Shown: in pieces, positions 6,823 to 9,562 of the stretch
Position numbering within the stretch: the stretch's first letter is position 1
Layout: each line of letters opens with the position of its first letter
NCBI RefSeq assembly: GCF_019931065.1
Contig: NZ_JAIOUQ010000005.1
Coordinates: forward strand, 1 to 9,562
Direction of reading: 5' to 3'
From: Methanobacterium spitsbergense
Lineage (GTDB): Archaea; Methanobacteriota; Methanobacteria; Methanobacteriales; Methanobacteriaceae
Length of the DNA stretch: 9,562 nucleotides
Position numbers and translations under genes: made by a program
Notes under the pieces: model-generated
The model's input: the letters and a program-made list of their open reading frames with translations, nothing else
What the model was told of the DNA's origin: nothing
Database searches by the model: none

Positions 6823-6954
6823 TCATTGAATCCACTTTTGTGGTTTTCTCAGAGAAGCTTTAATTTCCGTAGTTCCTAAGGTACTGATTAAATTTTGCTT
6901 ATCCAAAGCAAAATCGCGTATATTAACTGCTGCATTGACATCCTGTTTTCTGTC
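6823..6954 (-). pseudogene. tnpB: C-terminal remnant of TnpB (IS200/IS605 family RNA-guided nuclease)
   Basis: The minus strand reads 43 codons and TGA. They begin DRKQDVNAAVNIRDFALDK and end KASLRKPQKWIQ. The DVNAAxNI motif holds the third RuvC catalytic Asp of TnpB, and the following GTTEIKA is typical of TnpB tails. Just upstream in frame there is a TAA, and neither the zinc-finger cysteines nor the rest of the roughly 370-400 residue nuclease are present. What remains is a 3' fragment directly followed by the element's right end, so the element was deleted from its left side. It lies head to tail against the TIM-barrel gene, whose stop it provides. Confidence 0.85.
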
Positions 6955-7131
6955 AGGGGATTAAATTGTATAATGGATCTATGTACTCTGAAATGTTTTA
7001 AATTTCTTTCCAAATTTTTTTAACTTATTTCCAATTCAATTATCCTTTTTTAAGGAGGGATAGTTTGTTTTCTTCTCCTTATTTGTCAATATAATACAAA
7101 TCCTACAATCAGTTAAGAATTAATTTTTTTT
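6955..7131. other. non-coding AT-rich segment next to the IS remnant
   Basis: Apart from the inverted IS-end copy, I see no gene or family similarity here. An eight-T run (7124-7131) could end plus-strand transcription coming from the TIM-barrel gene. With the IS remnant it makes up the 341-bp gap between coding genes. Confidence 0.5.
7042..7067 (+). repeat. degenerate, inverted second copy of the IS right-end hairpin
   Basis: ATCCTTTTTTAAGGAGGGAT followed by AGTTTGT on the plus strand resembles the minus-strand IS end at 6787-6818. The shared core is AAGGAGGG-n-TAGTT, and both form a short hairpin with CCTT/AAGG arms. The two copies face each other about 225 bp apart. No plus-strand tnpB tail precedes it, so it is either a more decayed end or chance similarity. 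Confidence 0.35.
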
Positions 7132-7371
7132 CTATTCTGATTTTTGTCTTTTTGTCATGATACGTGTTGCTTTTACAGATTCCCAATATGCTAAATTTTT
7201 TATAGCACACATCACTTTTTCAATTTCAGCATCATCTTTTTCAGTCCACTTCTTGCCTGCATTTTCATAAATGAACCTGAAATATCCTTTTAAAAAATCA
7301 GCGGCTATTAAATATTCTTTTTTTGCTTTTTTTAGTTCTAATTCATATTCATTATCTTCCTGTAAATCCAT
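7132..7371 (-). CDS. small charged hypothetical protein, 79 residues
   Basis: I do not recognise a family. The product is soluble, highly charged (rich in Lys and Glu) and predicted helical. An N-terminal acidic/basic helix (DLQEDNEYELELKKAKKEY) leads into a more hydrophobic core FLKGYFRFIYENAGKKW, then a second helix ending in the basic tail RIMTKRQKSE. No signal peptide, membrane segment or metal motif is present; there is a single cysteine. The ATG at 7371 is preceded by AGGGGGA ten bases upstream, and a TATA-like TATATAAAAA lies further upstream, which supports a real gene. It stands alone on the minus strand, divergent from the 128-residue gene, in a zone with IS remnants, so it may be an accessory or virus-derived gene (inference). 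Confidence 0.6.
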   Translation of the reverse strand: MDLQEDNEYELELKKAKKEYLIAADFLKGYFRFIYENAGKKWTEKDDAEIEKVMCAIKNLAYWESVKATRIMTKRQKSE

Positions 7372-7453
7372 AAATCATATTCCCCCTAGTTATGCATTTA
7401 ATTAAATTTATCCAGGTAGTATGATAATTCTATTTGAAAATAATGAAATTTTA

Positions 7454-7463
7454 TTTTTATATA
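7454..7463 (-). promoter_or_regulatory. candidate TATA box for the 79-residue gene
   Basis: On the minus strand the site reads TATATAAAAA, a good archaeal TATA box. It lies about 85 nt before the ATG at 7371, predicting a leader of roughly 60 nt that contains the AGGGGGA ribosome site. Confidence 0.4.
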
Positions 7464-7646
7464 TCATATATTACCTATGGATTTAATTTAAATGTTTTCA
7501 AAATAATTTTAGGATAAAATTAGATTAATTCCATCGTTTTTTTGAAATTAAAGTGTAAATAGAAAGATTATTAACAATTTCTAGATTTTATGTTGTTAGA
7601 TTAACTTAAATGTGTTTAAAAACAAATCTAATACCGGTGGTATTTT

Positions 7647-8033
7647 ATGGAAAAGTATGTTGTATCAGATTATATAAAAAATTTTGTTTTAAATAATTTT
7701 GACAATATTGAAGGATTGAGTGGTGATCGTAGCGAAGAATTTATTGAAAAGTTTAATGAAGTAATTGATAAAAACGAGGATGAAATTTATTTCAGGATGC
7801 TTGAAATAAAAGATAAAAAAACTAAGGAAATGGATGATCTTGAAATAAAATGTAATGAAGAAAATTTTGAAGACATTTTAAATGATTATTCAGCAATATT
7901 TTTAATTTCTAAAAAATATTTTTATATAGCTTATGTGGGAATTTTCAAAGATGCAGATCTAGATTACCCTAAATTTGATAAAGAAACTTATTCTCAGTTC
8001 AGTTCCGGGGTTTATATTCCGTTTGAGAAATGA
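7647..8033 (+). CDS. hypothetical acidic protein, 128 residues
   Basis: No family is recognised. The product is acidic, with many Asp and Glu residues. It looks alpha-helical at the start (KYVVSDYIKNFVLNNFDNI and FIEKFNEVIDKNEDEIYFRM) and strand-rich later (AIFLISKKYFYIAYVGIF, about 89-106), suggesting a small alpha/beta fold. There is no signal peptide, membrane helix or catalytic motif. The start is supported by CCGGTGG with its GGTGG core seven bases before the ATG, the strongest ribosome site in this part of the window. T-runs shortly after the stop (8042-8047, 8073-8078) would end transcription. It is divergent from the 79-residue gene and convergent with the DUF3892 gene, so it is transcribed alone. 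An imperfect inverted repeat, TTAGATT against AATCTAA, lies at about 7599-7633 just upstream and could be an operator. Confidence 0.65.
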   Translation: MEKYVVSDYIKNFVLNNFDNIEGLSGDRSEEFIEKFNEVIDKNEDEIYFRMLEIKDKKTKEMDDLEIKCNEENFEDILNDYSAIFLISKKYFYIAYVGIFKDADLDYPKFDKETYSQFSSGVYIPFEK

Positions 8034-8041
8034 TTTAGTCG

Positions 8042-8078
8042 TTTTTTACCATTTAATTCATTTAAATTCTTATTTTTT
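8042..8078 (+). terminator. T-run transcription stop after the 128-residue gene
   Basis: Two six-T runs, at 8042-8047 and 8073-8078, follow the stop codon by 9 and 40 nt. Archaeal RNA polymerase ends transcription on such runs without needing a hairpin. Confidence 0.5.
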
Positions 8079-8114
8079 GAATATTCTATATTCAGTGATT
8101 AAGAGTTAAACACT

Positions 8115-8150
8115 AAAAAATAATTGATAATATTTCTATATTTTAAAAAA
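8115..8150 (-). terminator. T-run transcription stop after the DUF3892 gene
   Basis: On the minus strand there are six-T runs at 8150-8145 and 8120-8115, about 20 and 50 nt beyond the DUF3892 stop. Together with the opposite-strand runs, this makes a compact two-way stop between the convergent genes. Confidence 0.5.
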
Positions 8151-8168
8151 GAATTTGTTAAATATCTT

Positions 8169-8468
8169 CTAACAGAACTTTGGAAGATTTTCTAAATTAT
8201 CTTCAGTTGATGAATCCCTGTCAGTACGGATATACTCTGTTCCGCCTATGTTAACTACTTCTACTATAGCCCCTCCACACCATCTACCATCTTTTTTAAT
8301 CATTGTACCAATGTTATAACCCTTATTTATGCTATCGATAACTGCTGTTACAGTCCATGTTTTTTCTAATCCATATACAACTTCGCTATCTTTGTATATT
8401 CTGACAGATTCGATATGGTTATCTTTGTAACAAACTTCTGAAATCCAATAGTCAACTTTATCTACCAT
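8169..8468 (-). CDS. DUF3892 domain-containing protein
   Basis: The 99-residue product matches the small DUF3892 family along its whole length as I remember it. It begins YWISEVCYKDNHIESVRIYK (about 7-26). The middle has VIDSINKGYNIGTM and then DGRWCGGAIVEVV, and the C-terminus YIRTDRDSSTEDNLENLPKF is the characteristic IRTD...DNLxNLPxF ending. Its role is unknown; members are short soluble beta-rich proteins scattered in bacteria, archaea and mobile regions. The ATG at 8468 has AGGGGGT very close upstream (about three bases), a tight spacing, but the conserved region begins at residue 6-7, so no later start is likely. A TATA-like site sits about 50 nt upstream. It is on the same strand as the sortase gene, but 178 bp and a T-run lie between them, so it is probably a separate unit. 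Confidence 0.8.
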   Translation of the reverse strand: MVDKVDYWISEVCYKDNHIESVRIYKDSEVVYGLEKTWTVTAVIDSINKGYNIGTMIKKDGRWCGGAIVEVVNIGGTEYIRTDRDSSTEDNLENLPKFC

Positions 8469-8517
8469 TATACCCCCTGAATATTATTTTCTTTGCTAAA
8501 AGATCATTTTTTATTCA

Positions 8518-8525
8518 TATTTATA
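8518..8525 (-). promoter_or_regulatory. candidate TATA box for the DUF3892 gene
   Basis: The minus strand reads TATAAATA about 50 nt before the ATG at 8468. A transcript starting about 25 nt further on would have a leader of roughly 25-30 nt with the AGGGGGT site. Confidence 0.4.
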
Positions 8526-8567
8526 CTGTAAACTACTAAATATTATGAGAAACATTTGGATCACAAT

Positions 8568-8575
8568 AAAAAAAA
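8568..8575 (-). terminator. T-run transcription stop after the sortase gene
   Basis: Eight consecutive T residues on the minus strand, about 72 nt past the sortase stop codon, form a typical archaeal intrinsic stop. They separate the sortase transcript from the DUF3892 promoter. Confidence 0.45.
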
Positions 8576-8646
8576 TTATATATTTTGATTATCATGTCGG
8601 ATCAATACCCTAAATAATAAAAATATACTTATTTTTTTTATTTGTC

Positions 8647-9537
8647 CTAAAGCGGTACTGTAGATACTAGCACACCATGAACAATCCATTTCATATAACT
8701 GTATCCCACAGGGTAACATGACTTTAACATTAATTCACTTTTCCCATAAGTTTTAAAATGACTTATAAGTTGATAATTATATTTAGTTTCATGGGATACA
8801 ACCCTATATGTGCTCTTTTTCTTGCTTGTGTAATCTTTAATGATTATTGTGTCCCCATAGTTTAACAGATTTATATATCTCAGTACTGCTGAATATGTTG
8901 TACGATGTCCTATAAATGCACATTGACCTGGTGTTCCAAAATATGCACCGTTAGGATAATGATATACTGCATTATAATGATTAAGTGTATCAGCATGTAT
9001 TGTTGGACTGATTCCAAGTTTTGGAATGATTAATTGAGCATTATACTTCAATAAATTGGTAGTTCCTGTTTTGAATTTAGTTGTGTAAGTTGCTGTTAAT
9101 GTATTTCCTTCTCGATTCGCTATACAATAACGTTTTAATGAAAGTGTATATGTTGTGTATTTGTGTAAGGGTGAGTGGTCAATATACATTTTATTATCTT
9201 GGATTGTATAAGTTACAGGTATAACTGTCCCTCTGCTGTTTCTAAGTTGAATTAACTGTTTATTTGGGTTTTTTATTATTCTGTTAAAATTTATTACAAT
9301 AAGCTTAGTAGTAGGAATGTTCACTGCATTATTAATTGGATTAGTACTGGTTACTTGTGGTGGATTTAATGACACCAAATTTTTAACATTGTTATAAGAT
9401 GTAGATGAATTTATTTTAGTAGATGTATGGTTGGTTTCTACGGATACAGCAGATACCGCCCCTGCTAAAACTAATACTGAAATAAATAGTACTGAAAAAA
9501 TTAATAAAAACTTTTTCAAATTTATTTTCCCCTCCAT
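8647..9537 (-). CDS. exported sortase (class D/E-like) with N-terminal SbsA-type Ig-like domain
   Basis: The 296-residue product starts with a basic patch and hydrophobic helix (about 8-30, ending AGAVSAVS), a signal peptide or membrane anchor, so it acts outside the membrane. A Ser/Thr/Asn-rich linker follows. Residues about 59-157 look like an SbsA/Big_5-type Ig-like domain (PPQVTSTNPINNAVNIP, IVINFNRII, YTTYTLSLK). The C-terminal sortase domain (about 167-296) starts LIIPKLGISPTI, has catalytic His211 in FIGHRTTY, the LLNYGDTIIIKD segment, and catalytic Cys274 in MLKSCYPVG. Sortases cleave sorting signals and join surface proteins to cell-wall or other amines. The expected catalytic Arg near 283 (usually a CYP-x-RW pattern) is Lys (YMKWIVHG). 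The ATG at 9537 follows GGGAGGG by seven bases; a GGAGGGG inside the ORF could also serve TTG at codon 7. No substrate gene is in the window. Confidence 0.85.
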   Translation of the reverse strand: MEGKINLKKFLLIFSVLFISVLVLAGAVSAVSVETNHTSTKINSSTSYNNVKNLVSLNPPQVTSTNPINNAVNIPTTKLIVINFNRIIKNPNKQLIQLRNSRGTVIPVTYTIQDNKMYIDHSPLHKYTTYTLSLKRYCIANREGNTLTATYTTKFKTGTTNLLKYNAQLIIPKLGISPTIHADTLNHYNAVYHYPNGAYFGTPGQCAFIGHRTTYSAVLRYINLLNYGDTIIIKDYTSKKKSTYRVVSHETKYNYQLISHFKTYGKSELMLKSCYPVGYSYMKWIVHGVLVSTVPL

Positions 9538-9562
9538 ATATAATCCCTCCCTATAATATATC

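Larger units (their letters stand above)
6787..6954 (-). ncRNA. possible relic omega RNA (reRNA) of a TnpB element
   Basis: In TnpB systems the guide RNA is made from the 3' end of tnpB through the right end, with the guide taken from flanking DNA. This segment keeps that layout: the tnpB tail, a nine-base-pair perfect stem (ATTTTGCTT at 6892-6900 with AAGCAAAAT at 6906-6914), a smaller TTCTC/GAGAA inverted repeat near 6846-6856, and the terminal hairpin. The adjoining guide position would be the complement of about 6771-6786, inside the TIM-barrel gene. Whether it is transcribed is unknown, and the matching TnpB is gone. Confidence 0.3.

Noticed and set aside
6955..7131. Possible further upstream part of tnpB on the minus strand
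   Set aside because: A stop lies in frame just upstream of the conserved tail, and no zinc-finger cysteines or RuvC motifs appear in any frame.

Overview
The window looks like an accessory stretch of an AT-rich archaeal chromosome. It best fits a methanogen of the Methanobacteriales (Methanobacterium-like). The grounds are the low G+C, the GGTG/GGAGG Shine-Dalgarno sites a few bases before ATG, the archaeal-style T-run stops and TATA boxes, and the gene content: an EFR1-type flavodoxin/ferredoxin protein, a DUF2284 metal-binding protein, a HEAT-repeat protein and a sortase fused to an Ig-like domain. This placement is inference from sequence recognition; no 16S or tRNA gene is present to confirm it.

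Region 1 (about 60-2275, + strand) is a tight three-gene operon: a six-helix DUF4386 membrane protein, a zinc-independent MDR oxidoreductase and a short flavodoxin. Intergenic gaps are only 11-15 nt, and the first and third genes have almost the same leader. Region 2 (2406-3263, + strand) is an EFR1 protein with a flavodoxin domain followed by two [4Fe-4S] motifs. Its frame is interrupted by one TGA that falls exactly at the second cysteine of the second cluster motif; downstream the same frame continues with the rest of the motif. Region 3 (3406-4196, + strand) is a HEAT-repeat gene split by a one-base frameshift and built on a 183-bp higher-order repeat. Two neighbouring genes are therefore broken within 600 bp, either by real decay or by assembly error.

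Region 4 holds a DUF2284 gene on the - strand (4372-4962). A 19-codon relic resembling an alpha/beta-hydrolase C-terminus follows it. Upstream lies a 700-bp very AT-rich gap (4963-5662). Region 5 (5663-6790, + strand) encodes a 375-residue protein that reads as a glycoside-hydrolase-like TIM barrel plus a C-terminal beta domain, without a signal peptide. Its stop codon lies inside the right end of an IS200/IS605-type element. Only the last 43 codons of that element's tnpB (minus strand) and its hairpin end remain. A second, degenerate, inverted copy of the end lies near 7042-7067.

Region 6 (7132-8468) carries three small genes, two of unknown function and one DUF3892. Region 7 (8647-9537, - strand) is an exported sortase with an N-terminal SbsA-type Ig-like domain and a lysine where the catalytic arginine is expected.

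Functionally, the left third is a flavin/iron-sulfur redox module of unknown substrate, and the right end is cell-surface biology. Between them is a decayed, IS-marked accessory zone. No CRISPR array, rRNA or tRNA was seen.
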